64,000 nt of DNA, from contig NZ_JAEUAV010000020.1 of assembly GCF_019511605.1 (NCBI RefSeq), positions 58,225 through 122,224 of the forward strand, in the 5' to 3' direction. Each line of letters begins with the position of its first letter. Within the stretch, counting starts at the first letter, position 1. The stretch comes from Paraburkholderia phenoliruptrix (GTDB lineage: Bacteria; Pseudomonadota; Gammaproteobacteria; Burkholderiales; Burkholderiaceae). The notes under the pieces were generated by a model that worked only from the letters and a program-made list of their open reading frames with translations, was not told the DNA's origin and ran no database searches. This document shows, one piece after another, positions 1-9,370 of the stretch. The position numbers and the translations under genes are program-made.

Positions 1-358
1 GGACGCCCGCATTCTGATCCTGGACGAAGCCACCTCCAGCCTCGATAGCGAAAGCGAAGTGCTGATCCAGCAGGCGATGGAGCGGTTGATGTTGGGCCGC
101 ACGACGCTAGTCGTCGCGCATCGTCTTTCGACTGTGCGCGCACTCGACCGGCTGCTCGTGCTCGACAAGGGCAAGGTGATCGAAGAAGGCAGCCATGAAA
201 CGCTGATCGGCCTCGAGAACGGCGTGTATCGCCGGCTCTTCGAGCGTCAGGCGCTGGAGTTGATCAAGGGCTTGAGCGAACCGCCGGTGGTTCGGCATGA
301 AGCGTCGCAGGTGCGCGCCGCTCACGTCGACGATTCGAGTCTGCTGGTCAGCGAGTAG
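1..358 (+). CDS. ABC exporter, C-terminal end of the ATPase domain (partial, cut by window edge)
   Basis: Only the last 118 residues or so are present; the open frame runs in from the left edge. The fragment starts just before a Walker B segment (ILILDEATSSLD), followed by the switch histidine in VVAHRLSTV, as in fused permease-ATPase exporters of the MsbA/HlyB kind. About 30 residues after the usual end of the fold form a polar tail. The substrate cannot be told from this piece. It resembles the complete exporter at 3926-5797 over the same segment but is clearly a different gene. Confidence 0.85.
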   Translation, partial: DARILILDEATSSLDSESEVLIQQAMERLMLGRTTLVVAHRLSTVRALDRLLVLDKGKVIEEGSHETLIGLENGVYRRLFERQALELIKGLSEPPVVRHEASQVRAAHVDDSSLLVSE

Positions 359-445
359 AGAAGAACAGGCACCGAGCGGCAAAGCCGGCGCACGTCAACC
401 GGAACCGCCTTCATTGAAGGCTCGTTCCGCCGACGTGCCGCCGGC

Positions 446-910
446 TCACACCACGCCCGAAGGAAGACCGATGCCGCGCGCCATGCCGGTGGCCGCAAAC
501 ACCATCAGCACCAGCAGGACGGTCTGAATCACGCTCAGATGCGCATAACGGCGCGCGTTGTGCAAATCCGGCGCCTCGCCTTTTCGGATCGACGCACGCC
601 AGCGCATGAGCGCGAGCATGGACGGCACTTCCAGCGCGAGAATCGCCACGAGCAGCGCCATCTTCACGTGAAAGAGCGGCTCGTGGAGATAGTAGTCGGC
701 GCCCTTCTCGTACGAACCAAAAGCACGCATCAGTCCGGTGATGATCAGCACCAGTGCAGAGAGACCCCATCGCGTATCCGCACGGAACACCGAGCGCAAC
801 GCGGCGGGCACGGCTGCGCGACGCAGCGACCATGTGCGCCGCAGAATCGACGCGAGCGCAAAGCCATAAGCGAGCAGATGAAGAGCGGCAAGTAACCAGC
901 GAACCAGCAT
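446..910 (-). CDS. DUF2214-like small integral membrane protein
   Basis: A 154-residue hydrophobic protein with about four membrane segments. It looks like the DUF2214 family of predicted inner-membrane proteins: an N-terminal WLLAALHLLA helix, a central RAFGSYEKGADYY segment and a short basic loop before the last helix. The start at 910 is chosen because AGGAG lies 5 bases upstream; an in-frame ATG at 1000 has no such site. The biochemical role of the family is unknown to me. It stands alone, convergent with the exporter fragment to its left. Confidence 0.65.
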   Translation of the reverse strand: MLVRWLLAALHLLAYGFALASILRRTWSLRRAAVPAALRSVFRADTRWGLSALVLIITGLMRAFGSYEKGADYYLHEPLFHVKMALLVAILALEVPSMLALMRWRASIRKGEAPDLHNARRYAHLSVIQTVLLVLMVFAATGMARGIGLPSGVV

Positions 911-1059
911 AGCGACTCCTGCAAACGACACGGCAATATCGATTGTTATCGCCCGCGCAGCGTCAGGCGCGGGCGGCATCTTTGTTTCATTATCGACCAC
1001 GGCTTACTGTACAACGCGTTCATCGGTCGCGACATGTGACCGAATGCACACAGCAGGCT

Positions 1060-1914
1060 TCAGACCTGCCGCAACGTGCTGTCGAGCGCGCGTGCCGCCA
1101 CGCGGTCGCCTTCGGTTGTCAACGCGGTGCGAAAGACAGTTTGGCGGTTGTGGCCCGCAGCAGCGGGCGAATCCCACAGCAGCTCGATTTTTGGACGCCG
1201 GCCAAACGCAGCGCGTGCGAGCGACGGCCCGCCGCCGCTGCGCGAGGACGCGGCCGTCGTGAACGTTTCGGCCGCCGCGTGCAGCGCGACCATCGGCGCG
1301 GGCGGCGACGCAGACCCCGTGCCCGCGCCGTCCGCCCAGCGCACCGAGAGTTCGCGTGCGTCGTACTGCCCCACCTTGCGACGCTCGGCCCACACGCTCA
1401 CGGTGCGCGTAAGCGGATCCAGCGACACGGCATAGCGCCCGATCGCAAAGCGACGCGCGGCAATGTTGGTGCGCCACAGCGCGCGCGGACGGCAGATCCA
1501 GAGAACGGCCGCGTACAGTGCCGGCGCGGCCAGCAGCCAGCCATTCGTTGCCGCGACCGTCTGCGCGGCGCGGCGCCAGCCGGCGCTGACAGCGAATGCG
1601 CTGACAGTCCACACCGCAAACAGGAAGCCGAGGAACGCGAACAGACGCAGTGCTTGCCGCAGCCATTGCGGCAACGGATGAAACGGACGCTCGGCCACCG
1701 CCCGCGCGCCCGGCAGAAAGATCAGCAGGAACAGAAAGACAAGGTTGATGCACGCCCACGGCGAAGAGGCCATGGCCGACAGCGACGACGTCAGATCCAT
1801 CTCCGACATCGAAAACAGCCAGCGGGCAAGAAGCACGAGACCGATGGCGCGCAACGCGAAAATCGTTCCGGCGCCGGGCGCGGCATTCGCACGCGTCTCT
1901 TTCGTTCTCGCCAA
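1060..1914 (-). CDS. Hypothetical membrane protein, TTG start
   Basis: I do not recognise a family. The 284-residue product has about four hydrophobic helices in its first 170 residues, then a soluble C-terminal part of about 110 residues with alternating charged and hydrophobic residues that may form a beta-rich domain. The start is a TTG at 1914, because AGGAG sits 6 bases upstream; in-frame ATG codons further upstream (for example at 1965) lack a ribosome site. Translation from TTG suggests low expression. No neighbour hints at a function. Confidence 0.6.
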   Translation of the reverse strand: MARTKETRANAAPGAGTIFALRAIGLVLLARWLFSMSEMDLTSSLSAMASSPWACINLVFLFLLIFLPGARAVAERPFHPLPQWLRQALRLFAFLGFLFAVWTVSAFAVSAGWRRAAQTVAATNGWLLAAPALYAAVLWICRPRALWRTNIAARRFAIGRYAVSLDPLTRTVSVWAERRKVGQYDARELSVRWADGAGTGSASPPAPMVALHAAAETFTTAASSRSGGGPSLARAAFGRRPKIELLWDSPAAAGHNRQTVFRTALTTEGDRVAARALDSTLRQV

Positions 1915-2191
1915 GGCATCCTCCTGTCGTCGGCGGCGCCGCAGCCAAATTTGCGGCACGGCCATTATAGGGATATTACGAAAGCCGGCTCGCCCCCGCG
2001 GCCCGAAACACCCGGTTTGCATCGCGAAACGCGAAAAAACGCGGCGCGCATGCAACAACGCCCCGCGAGCGGCTTGCAAGCGGGGCGTTGCGGGTGGCGG
2101 GCGAAGCGCGCTAAAGCGCTAGATTCGCCACGCCGGTTGACTGACCGACAGCTTCAGTCCGGCGTGCGCTTGGTTCGCGCTTAGGTCGCGC
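1915..2191. other. Intergenic region between the TTG-start membrane gene and the GT4 gene
   Basis: No gene is supported here. On the minus strand a perfect TATAAT lies at about 1963-1968, some 50 bases before the TTG start, and could be its -10 box, but I find no convincing -35 at 16-18 bases. The stretch next to the GT4 stop is C- and G-rich, with no hairpin followed by a T run. Confidence 0.4.
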
Positions 2192-3256
2192 TTAGTTCGC
2201 GTTCACTTCGCGCAGCACGGTGCGGTGCTTCTCACGCAGCAGCTCTTCATACGTGGCGACGTAATTCCGTGCCATCACCTTCGACGAGAAGCGCGCTTCG
2301 AACGCCTTGCGCACCAGCTCGCGCGGCAGCGTGTGCAGGCGCTTGAGTGCCGCGACTGCGCTGATTTCATCTTCAACGACAAAGCCCGACACGCCGTTTT
2401 CGATCACTTCCGGCACCGAACCGCGATTGAACGCGATCACCGGCGTGCCGCACGCCATCGCTTCGATCATCACGAGACCGAAGGGCTCCGGCCAGTCGAT
2501 CGGGAAGACCAGCGCATGTGCGTTGCCGAGGAACTCGCGCTTCTCGGCTTCGCCGATTTCGCCGATGTACTCGACGTGCGGCAGCGCCATCAGCGGCTTG
2601 ATCACTTCTTCGTAATAGGCGCGGTCGGCCTTGTCGATTTTCGCGGCCACCTTGAGCTTCATGCCTGCCTGGCCCGCAATGCGGATCGCGCGATCAAGGC
2701 CCTTCTCCGGCGAAACGCGGCCGAGGAACGCGAGGTAGCCGGGCTGCACGTCGGGGATCGGCCGCAGCACGTCTTCCGGCAGGCCGTGATACACAGTTTG
2801 CAGCCAGTTTGCCTGCGGCAGCGGAATGCGCTGGTTGTCCGAAATCGACACCACCGGCACGTCCTTGAACGTGTTGAAGATCGGCTGCAGTTCCGGCAAA
2901 TCGAGACGGCCGTGCAGCGTGGTCAGGAACGGCACCGGCTGGCGTGCGAAAAGCGAGAACGGGTAATAGTCGATGTGGAAATGCAGCACGTCGAATTCGT
3001 CCGCGCGGCGGCGCACTTCTTCGAGCAGCAGCATGTGCGGCGCCATCACGTCGCGAATGGTGGGATCGAGGCGCAGCGCTTGCGGCCAGAAGGCTTCGAG
3101 CTTTGCCGAGGTTTGCGAATCGCCGCTCGCAAAAAGCGTGACGTCGTGACCCTGCTCGACCAACGCTTCGGTCAAGTAGGAAACCACACGTTCCGTACCA
3201 CCGTACAGCTTGGGAGGAACCGCCTCGTGCAACGGAGCGATTTGAGCGATTCGCAT
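2192..3256 (-). CDS. Glycosyltransferase family 4 (GT-B fold)
   Basis: This 354-residue protein has the layout of a retaining GT-B glycosyltransferase. The N-terminal Rossmann domain carries GGTERVV near residue 20, which contacts the acceptor side in GT4 enzymes. The C-terminal donor domain carries FLGRVSPEKG and then the E-x7-E element in EPFGLVMIEAMACGTPV. The start at 3256 is preceded by GAGGAG at normal spacing; an upstream alternative has no good site. It is monocistronic, with a 600-base gap upstream. The sugar and acceptor are unknown. The trehalose genes and a lipid-exporter-like gene nearby allow, but do not prove, a role in envelope glycans. Confidence 0.85.
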   Translation of the reverse strand: MRIAQIAPLHEAVPPKLYGGTERVVSYLTEALVEQGHDVTLFASGDSQTSAKLEAFWPQALRLDPTIRDVMAPHMLLLEEVRRRADEFDVLHFHIDYYPFSLFARQPVPFLTTLHGRLDLPELQPIFNTFKDVPVVSISDNQRIPLPQANWLQTVYHGLPEDVLRPIPDVQPGYLAFLGRVSPEKGLDRAIRIAGQAGMKLKVAAKIDKADRAYYEEVIKPLMALPHVEYIGEIGEAEKREFLGNAHALVFPIDWPEPFGLVMIEAMACGTPVIAFNRGSVPEVIENGVSGFVVEDEISAVAALKRLHTLPRELVRKAFEARFSSKVMARNYVATYEELLREKHRTVLREVNAN

Positions 3257-3925
3257 AGTGAAAACTCCTCGTAAAAACCGGCAAAAGTACTGCGTTTGGT
3301 AAAAGCGACTCGCTTTGCTCGCCAGGGCAGTCGGGCCGGACACCCCGGCGCGGGCCTGATTCTTTCGAGATTTCCTGCGGCAGGTCGCTTCAGTTTAAAT
3401 AGCCCGGACGGCAATCGCCTTCCATGCCTGTGCGGTAAACGCACAGACGTGCTCGACGTTGACAAACTGTCAGAAATTTCGCAAGGGCTTACAGCGCACG
3501 CATTATCAGTGCCTGGCTTCTCGCTGCAGCACAACATTTCAAAGTCTTTACGTTGTTACAAGGGGGATACACTTTGCAAACCCTTGTTTTGCAAGACAGT
3601 TTTACAGTAGCGACTGGCCGGCGACATGAGGCTGCCCGACTCTCGCGCCACTCGCCGGTTGCGCTTTGCGTCACGCTTGCCGGCACGGGTTGAAGAGAAT
3701 CCAGCGCCCGGGCTGAATGCAATTTGTAATTATATCCCGAAACAATCCGCGATCAGCGTGAACCCTTGCCACCGCAGTCAGTCCAGCAAGAGGTAGATCG
3801 CGGACGTCCATCGCGACACCAATCGCGCCATATGCCCGGAAACCCAGGGCGCAATTGCCTTTGCGTGTTTACAATGCGAAGCATTGCCTGCGCCGCGACA
3901 TTTTTTCGCGTGGCCCATGCCTTGC
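3257..3925. other. Long divergent intergenic region between GT4 gene and ABC exporter
   Basis: About 670 bases without a supported gene, lower in GC than its flanks, so likely regulatory. At 3460-3472 there is a perfect inverted repeat TGACAaacTGTCA, a shape that suits a dimeric regulator. A direct repeat of TTGCAA occurs around 3573-3595. I could not assemble a convincing -35/-10 pair for either flanking gene. Confidence 0.45.
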
Positions 3926-5797
3926 ATGCACACCTCCGACTCACACCAACCTCTCGATCAATTGGAACATTTGACCATCGCCCAGCGCAACGCCCAGAAC
4001 GCAAAGCTCGCGAGCTATGCGCACAGGCCGCTTGCGTTCGTTTTCCGTTTTATCCGCCGCCATCCGCTCGCTCATGCGACCGTGCTGTGCAGCGTGATAG
4101 CGGCCGTGGGCTGTGCGCTCGCTTCGCAATACGCGATCAAGCACCTGATTGATGTGCTCGGCACCGGCCGGCATCATCCCGGGCCGTTGTGGGGCGCGTT
4201 CGCGATACTCGTCGGCCTCATCGCCGCAGACAACCTGCTGTGGCGGGTCGGCGGCTGGGTCGCGGCTCACACGTTCGTCGCGGTGACCGGCGACTTGCGG
4301 CGAGACCTGTTCCAGTACCTGAGCGGACATTCGCCGACCTACTACTCCGAGAAGCAGCCCGGCATGCTGGCAAGCCGCATCACTGCGACCTCGAACGCGG
4401 TCTACACGGCGGAAAACACCACCGCCTGGAACGTGCTGCCGCCGTGTATAGCCGTGCTCGGTGCAATCGTCATGATCATCGCCGTGAACCCGCTGATGGC
4501 GGCCGGCCTGATGCTGTGCTCGGCAATTCTGTCGGTGGTGCTCTACAAGCTCGCCGGCCGCGGTTCGGTGCGGCACCATCATTTCGCGACCCGGGCGGCG
4601 TCCGTAGACGGCGAACTCGTCGACGTGATCAGCAACATGGGCCTCGTGCGCGCGTTCGGTATGACGTTGCGCGAGCAGCAGCGCTTCGGCGCCACGGTCA
4701 AGGCGGAAATGGACGCGCGTCAGCAAAGCCTGCTCTATCTGGAAAAGCTGCGCCTGCTGCACGCGGTAATCACGGCGCTGCTCTCCGCTGGCCTGCTTGG
4801 CTGGGCGCTCGTGCTGTGGGACCAGGGCAAGGCGACCTCGGGCGACATCGTGCTCGTCAGCTCGCTCGGCTTCACCATTCTGCACGGCACACGCGATCTG
4901 GCGGTCGCGCTGGTGGACGTCACGCAGCATATTGCGCGTCTCGCAGAAGCCGTGCGCACGTTGCTCGAGCCGCACGGCATGCCCGATCGCGACGGCGCGA
5001 CGGAACTGGTGCCGCAAGGCGGGCGCGTGGACTTCGAAGGTGTGACGTTCGCGTATCCGCGCCGCCGGCCGATCCTCGATCATTTCGATCTGCACATCGA
5101 GCCGGGCCAGCGCGTCGGTCTGATCGGCAAGTCGGGCGCGGGCAAATCGACCGTGCTCGCACTACTGCAGCGCTTCTACGAAACACAAGGCGGCGCGATC
5201 AAGATCGACGGCCAGGACATCGCCGCCATCACGCAGGACAGCCTGCGCCATGCCATAGCGCTGGTGCCGCAGGACATTTCGCTGTTCCACCGCACCGTGT
5301 ACGAAAACATTGCGTACGGCCGCCCCGAAGCGACGCGCGAGGAAGTGCTGGCCGCGGCGCGCGAAGCACGCTGCACGGACTTTATCGAGGCAATGCCCGA
5401 AGGCTTCGACACGATTGTCGGCGACCGTGGCGTGAAACTCTCCGGCGGACAGCGCCAACGCATCGCGATTGCGCGCGCGATTCTCAAGAACGCGCCGATC
5501 CTGCTGCTCGACGAAGCCACCTCGGCGCTCGACAGCGCCTCGGAAGAAGCGATCCAGAAGGCGCTCGACCGGCTCATGGTAGGCCGCACGGTGATCGCGA
5601 TTGCACACCGCCTGTCGACGCTGCATAACTTTGACCGCATCATCGTGATGAGCGCTGGCAAGGTGATCGACGACGGCAGCCCCGAAGAACTGCGCCAGCG
5701 CCCCGGCCTCTATCGCGACCTGCTGTCGAAGCAGTACGGCAAGGGCACGACGTTGCACATCGGCGGCAAGAAGGTCGACGAGCAGCACGTGATCTGA
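3926..5797 (+). CDS. MsbA-type ABC exporter (fused permease and ATPase)
   Basis: A half-size exporter of 623 residues from the ATG at 3926 (another ATG lies at 3917; ribosome sites are weak for both). The N-terminal half holds about six membrane helices. The ATPase half holds Walker A GKSGAGKS at about residues 401-409, signature LSGGQ at 505-509, Walker B LLLDEA at 526-531 and the switch His in IAHRLST. Such proteins dimerise in the inner membrane; lipid A flippase MsbA is the best-known relative, but this could export another lipid or peptide. It converges on otsA and shares a terminator with it. Confidence 0.85.
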   Translation: MHTSDSHQPLDQLEHLTIAQRNAQNAKLASYAHRPLAFVFRFIRRHPLAHATVLCSVIAAVGCALASQYAIKHLIDVLGTGRHHPGPLWGAFAILVGLIAADNLLWRVGGWVAAHTFVAVTGDLRRDLFQYLSGHSPTYYSEKQPGMLASRITATSNAVYTAENTTAWNVLPPCIAVLGAIVMIIAVNPLMAAGLMLCSAILSVVLYKLAGRGSVRHHHFATRAASVDGELVDVISNMGLVRAFGMTLREQQRFGATVKAEMDARQQSLLYLEKLRLLHAVITALLSAGLLGWALVLWDQGKATSGDIVLVSSLGFTILHGTRDLAVALVDVTQHIARLAEAVRTLLEPHGMPDRDGATELVPQGGRVDFEGVTFAYPRRRPILDHFDLHIEPGQRVGLIGKSGAGKSTVLALLQRFYETQGGAIKIDGQDIAAITQDSLRHAIALVPQDISLFHRTVYENIAYGRPEATREEVLAAAREARCTDFIEAMPEGFDTIVGDRGVKLSGGQRQRIAIARAILKNAPILLLDEATSALDSASEEAIQKALDRLMVGRTVIAIAHRLSTLHNFDRIIVMSAGKVIDDGSPEELRQRPGLYRDLLSKQYGKGTTLHIGGKKVDEQHVI

Positions 5798-5910
5798 GCC
5801 GCGCACCGCCGGCAAAGAGCCTGAGGTCTACGACAAGTAAGCCGCACAACGCCCGCAAGGTCCGCCGCGTCCGCCGCGTCCGCCCTGCGCGGCCCCGGCC
5901 CGGCCACCAA

Positions 5911-5943
5911 CAGAAAAGCCGCTTTTCAGCGGCTTTTCTGTTT
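5911..5943. terminator. Bidirectional rho-independent terminator between ABC exporter and otsA
   Basis: A perfect stem of AGAAAAGCCGC and its complement around a short TTTTCA loop, with A-run on one side and T-run on the other, so it can end transcripts from both convergent genes. Confidence 0.9.
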
Positions 5944-5965
5944 CCGAAATCATGCGTGCGGGCAA

Positions 5966-7426
5966 TCAGCCGGCCAGAACTTCGCGCGTATTTTTCTTCC
6001 CCACTCGGGCGCGCGAACGCGCGAGCGCGGTGCGCGTTGCACCATCGGCGCGCTGCAGATCGCGCATGAAGTTGTCGCGCCACACCGAAACATTGTTCTC
6101 GCGCAGTTGCGCCATCATGTCCCGATGACGCGCCTGGCGTTCCGCAAGCGGCATTTCGAGCGCTGCCGCGAGCGCATCGGCCATGCCGTCGATGTCGACC
6201 GGATTCACGATCAGCGCACCGTCCAGTTCCTGCGCTGCGCCGGCAAAGCGCGACAACACGAGCACCCCCGGATTCTCCGGGTCTTGCGCCGACACGTATT
6301 CCTTCGCGACGAGATTCATGCCGTCGCGCAAGGGCGTCACATAGCCGACGTGAGCCGTGCGAAAAAGCGCGGCGAGCACCGAGCGTTCATATTGCTTGTG
6401 GATGTAGAGAATCGGCGTCCAGTCCAGCTCTGCGAAGCGCCCGTTGATGCGGCCCGACTCGCCCTCCAGTTGCAGGCGGATGTCCTGATACGCGTGCATG
6501 TCGGCGCGCGTGGGCGGCGCGATTTGCAGGAACGACACCTTGTTGCGCTGCGCCGTGGTGTGCTCGAGCAGGCGCTCGAACGCACGAAAGCGCTCGACCA
6601 GTCCCTTCGAATAATCGAGGCGGTCCACGCTCATGATGAGCTTGCGCGAATGCAGCGTCGCTTTCATCGTGCGCACCGGCTTGCCCCGCTCTCCTGCTTT
6701 CGCGAGTTCGGCGATCTCGTCCGGATACACGCCGATGGGATAGGCCGCGGCGCGCAGCGTGCGGTCAAACGCGTGAATGGTGAGCGGACCGTCGGACGAC
6801 GTGTCCACCGTGCCGTTCGCCTCGTTGACGATGTAGTCGCAAAACGCGCGCAGATCGGGCGCCGTCTGGAAGCCGAGCAGGTCGAATGAACACAGGGCTT
6901 TCACGAGCTCGCGATGCGGCGGCACCGCAAGCAGCACTTGCGAGGCCGGAAACGGAATGTGCAGAAAAAAGCCGATGCGGTTCTTCACGCCCGCCGCGCG
7001 CAGCGCCTCGGCGAACGGTATCAGGTGATAGTCGTGGACCCAGATCACGTCGTCTTCGCGCAGAAGCGGCACGAGTTGCTGCGCGAGCCAGGCGTTCACG
7101 CGGCAGTAGCCTTCAAAATCATGCCGGTCGTACTGCAGCAGATCGGCTCGATAGTGGAAGGCCGGCCACAGCGTCGCGTTCGAAAAACCGCGGTAGTACT
7201 GGTCGTAATCCCGGCGCATCAGCGCGATCGTCGCGAACGTCACGGGGCCGCGCTCCTCGACCTTGATCTGCGGCAGGCCGGAACTCAGCACATCGCCGCT
7301 CCAGCCGAACCACATGCCGCCGGTTTCCTTCAGCGCGTCGTACACGCCCACAGCCAGACCGCCCGCAGCCGGACCGCCCTCCGAGATCGGCGCGACCCGG
7401 TTCGAAACGATAATCAGTCGGCTCAT
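5966..7426 (-). CDS. otsA: Trehalose-6-phosphate synthase (GT20)
   Basis: OtsA joins UDP-glucose and glucose-6-phosphate to trehalose-6-phosphate in the cytoplasm. The 486-residue product opens with RLIIVSNRVAP and GGLAVG, the GT20 donor/acceptor loop. WVHDYHL, the SVDRLDYSKG element and a C-terminal DGMNLVAKEYV segment all match the family, whose length is about 470-490. It lies 118 bases after otsB on the same strand. The pair is the usual osmotic and desiccation stress route. A basic C-terminal tail extends slightly past the fold. Confidence 0.97.
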   Translation of the reverse strand: MSRLIIVSNRVAPISEGGPAAGGLAVGVYDALKETGGMWFGWSGDVLSSGLPQIKVEERGPVTFATIALMRRDYDQYYRGFSNATLWPAFHYRADLLQYDRHDFEGYCRVNAWLAQQLVPLLREDDVIWVHDYHLIPFAEALRAAGVKNRIGFFLHIPFPASQVLLAVPPHRELVKALCSFDLLGFQTAPDLRAFCDYIVNEANGTVDTSSDGPLTIHAFDRTLRAAAYPIGVYPDEIAELAKAGERGKPVRTMKATLHSRKLIMSVDRLDYSKGLVERFRAFERLLEHTTAQRNKVSFLQIAPPTRADMHAYQDIRLQLEGESGRINGRFAELDWTPILYIHKQYERSVLAALFRTAHVGYVTPLRDGMNLVAKEYVSAQDPENPGVLVLSRFAGAAQELDGALIVNPVDIDGMADALAAALEMPLAERQARHRDMMAQLRENNVSVWRDNFMRDLQRADGATRTALARSRARVGKKNTREVLAG

Positions 7427-7544
7427 GAAGCGCTGTCCCCGATGTAATACGTCGTTCTGTTGCTATGTTGTGTGTGGTGCCGCGCGCAACATTGCGCGCC
7501 AACTCGTGTGCGTCCCAGGCATTGCAGCGTGAACGACGCGAGCC

Positions 7545-8294
7545 TCATGCGTGACGCGCCGCGGCAATCACTGCCTGTAGCCAGTCGAGCAGCGCGCTTA
7601 CCGACTCGATGCGGGTCTGCGCCGTCGTTTCGCCCGCGCCGACCTTGATGGACAGTCCGGCGCGCTCGTTGACGACCGCAAAGCCTTTTTCGTCCGTCAG
7701 ATCGTCGCCGGCAAAAACGGCCTTGCGGCCGACGAACGGCGGCTCGTCGAGAAATGCACGCAGCGCGCGGCCCTTGTCGACGTCCTTGGGCTTGATTTCG
7801 TAGACCATCTTGCCTGGCTGCAGCACGTACGCGCCCGCATAATCGGCAACCAGCCGCTCGGTCGCCTCGCGCGCCGCCTGTTCGCGGTCCGGCGCGTTGC
7901 GAAAGTGCAGCGCGAGCGCCGCGCCCTTGATCTCGAGGAGCATGCCGGGGTTGGCGTTGACCACTTCGGCCAGCACCTGCTCCATGCGCAGTAGCCGCTC
8001 GTCATGAAAGCCGATGCGTTGTGTGTCGCCGTTCGCGTCGCGCCGTTCGGCGCCGTGCAAGCCGGCAATCGGCAGATCGGGCATGCCGAGAAAGCCGTCG
8101 ATGCTGTCGATCCCGCGCCCCGAGACCACGGCCACCGCCCCATTCGTCAGGCGGCGCAATTCGCCGAGCAGTTCGATGACGCGAGGTTGCACCTGCACGC
8201 CATCCGGCGTGGGCGCCAGTTCGACGAGCGTGCCGTCGAAATCGAAGAAAAACGCGGTCTCGCTCGGAGACAGAAAAACTGGAGGTGCCTGCAT
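7545..8294 (-). CDS. otsB: Trehalose-6-phosphate phosphatase (HAD family)
   Basis: OtsB removes phosphate from trehalose-6-phosphate. The 249-residue product has the HAD nucleophile motif FFDFDGTLVE near its N-terminus, VVSGRG as motif II, and GDDLTDEKGF near the C-terminus as the metal-binding motif. The ATG at 8294 is chosen since it begins about 20 residues before the nucleophile, as in relatives; an upstream in-frame ATG at 8354 is possible. It precedes otsA in the same direction, giving an otsB-otsA operon. Confidence 0.95.
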   Translation of the reverse strand: MQAPPVFLSPSETAFFFDFDGTLVELAPTPDGVQVQPRVIELLGELRRLTNGAVAVVSGRGIDSIDGFLGMPDLPIAGLHGAERRDANGDTQRIGFHDERLLRMEQVLAEVVNANPGMLLEIKGAALALHFRNAPDREQAAREATERLVADYAGAYVLQPGKMVYEIKPKDVDKGRALRAFLDEPPFVGRKAVFAGDDLTDEKGFAVVNERAGLSIKVGAGETTAQTRIESVSALLDWLQAVIAAARHA

Positions 8295-8692
8295 CGGGTC
8301 ATTTTGCCTTTCGGCCTTGTGCAGCCGGAAAAGTGTGCGCATCTTACCGCGCATCCATCAATTTTTCGAGAAAGGAAACAGGGGCGCAAGCGCCGCAAGC
8401 CAGCGCAGCGGCACCATCATCGCGCACCCGTACGCATTGCGCTCAAAATGGCAACGATCCGGTTTCAGAGGGCTTTCAACTGCGTGCGTCAAATTGCCTC
8501 GCGACCGGCGCGCCAGTGGGCCTGCGGCGACACGGCCCGGCATTTTGCGATACAGTCGCAGCCACACAAGACTTTGGCGTTACGACGATTTTTGTCCACT
8601 ATCGCAATCTGCCTGCCTTGCAAAGCGTACGCCAGCTGGATGAGCGCGTGCGGGCGGCGCGCCGCTTCTTAATCGAGTCATTCATACCCGCT
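8295..8692. other. Divergent intergenic region between otsB and the SCO gene
   Basis: About 400 bases. The SCO reading frame stays open leftward through this whole stretch with only one ATG, at 8285, but the translated upstream part has no family character. I regard the stretch as noncoding and expect promoters for both directions, although none stands out. Confidence 0.4.
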
Positions 8693-9361
8693 TTGTTCCC
8701 GACCATCTCACCGCGACGGCTTCACCCCGATCTGGCGCGTGCGCCGCGCGCCGGCCGCACGCGCCGCTTCGCGCCCGTGCTCGGCACCGCTGCCCTGCTC
8801 ACGATGATCGCACTCGCCGGCTGCAGCCAGCGCGCCGAACCGTGGCATCTGACGAACGTAAGCGGCCATCTACCCGACCTCGATTTCTCGCTGACGGGCG
8901 ACGACGGCCGGCCCGTTACCGGCGCTTCCTTCAAGGGGCGCGCGTCGCTTGTCTACTTCGGCTACACGCACTGCCCGGACGTCTGCCCGGAAACCATGGG
9001 ACGGCTGATGCAGGTGCTCGGCAAGCTCGGCCCCGACGCGCAAAAGGTGCGCATTCTCTTTATTACTGTGGACCCGGCGCGCGACACGCCGCAGGCGCTG
9101 CACGACTACGTCGGCGCATTCGACGCGACGCACGCCGAGGGACTGACCGGCACGGACTGGCAGATCGAGTCGCTCGCCAAGCGCTACCGGGTCGCCTATC
9201 AGATGGAAAAGCGTGACCCGAACGGCAACTACGAAGTCACGCACAGTTCCGCCGTGTATGTGTTCGACGCGCAAGGCCGCGCGCGACTGCTCGCCACCGA
9301 CAACGACACGCCCGATGCGATCGCACAAGACCTGCGCCGCATCGTCGATCAACGCTCCTGA
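8693..9361 (+). CDS. SCO1/SenC family lipoprotein, copper delivery to cytochrome oxidase
   Basis: SCO proteins are thioredoxin-fold copper chaperones or thiol reductases that help build the CuA centre of cytochrome c oxidase. The product has a hydrophobic signal ending in a lipobox (LAGC at about 8814-8825), then the metal-binding CPDVCPE, the ITVDPARDTP segment, and a conserved His in VTHSSAVYVFD. The start is uncertain: the frame has no suitable ATG, and I chose a TTG at 8693 that gives a basic N-terminus; GTG at 8776 would make the signal very short. It begins a copper operon with the next two genes. Confidence 0.88.
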   Translation: MFPTISPRRLHPDLARAPRAGRTRRFAPVLGTAALLTMIALAGCSQRAEPWHLTNVSGHLPDLDFSLTGDDGRPVTGASFKGRASLVYFGYTHCPDVCPETMGRLMQVLGKLGPDAQKVRILFITVDPARDTPQALHDYVGAFDATHAEGLTGTDWQIESLAKRYRVAYQMEKRDPNGNYEVTHSSAVYVFDAQGRARLLATDNDTPDAIAQDLRRIVDQRS

Positions 9362-9370
9362 CTTTCAATC

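Noticed and set aside
943..2184. 413-residue plus-strand open frame
   Set aside because: It is very Arg-rich and lies antisense to the TTG-start membrane gene; it has no helices, domain or ribosome site, as expected of a GC-rich shadow frame.
3459..3490. TTGACA near the inverted repeat as a -35 box
   Set aside because: No acceptable -10 lies 16-18 bases downstream on the plus strand.
8285..8692. Upstream extension of the SCO reading frame as coding
   Set aside because: The extra 136 residues have no family similarity and would place the lipoprotein signal in mid-protein.
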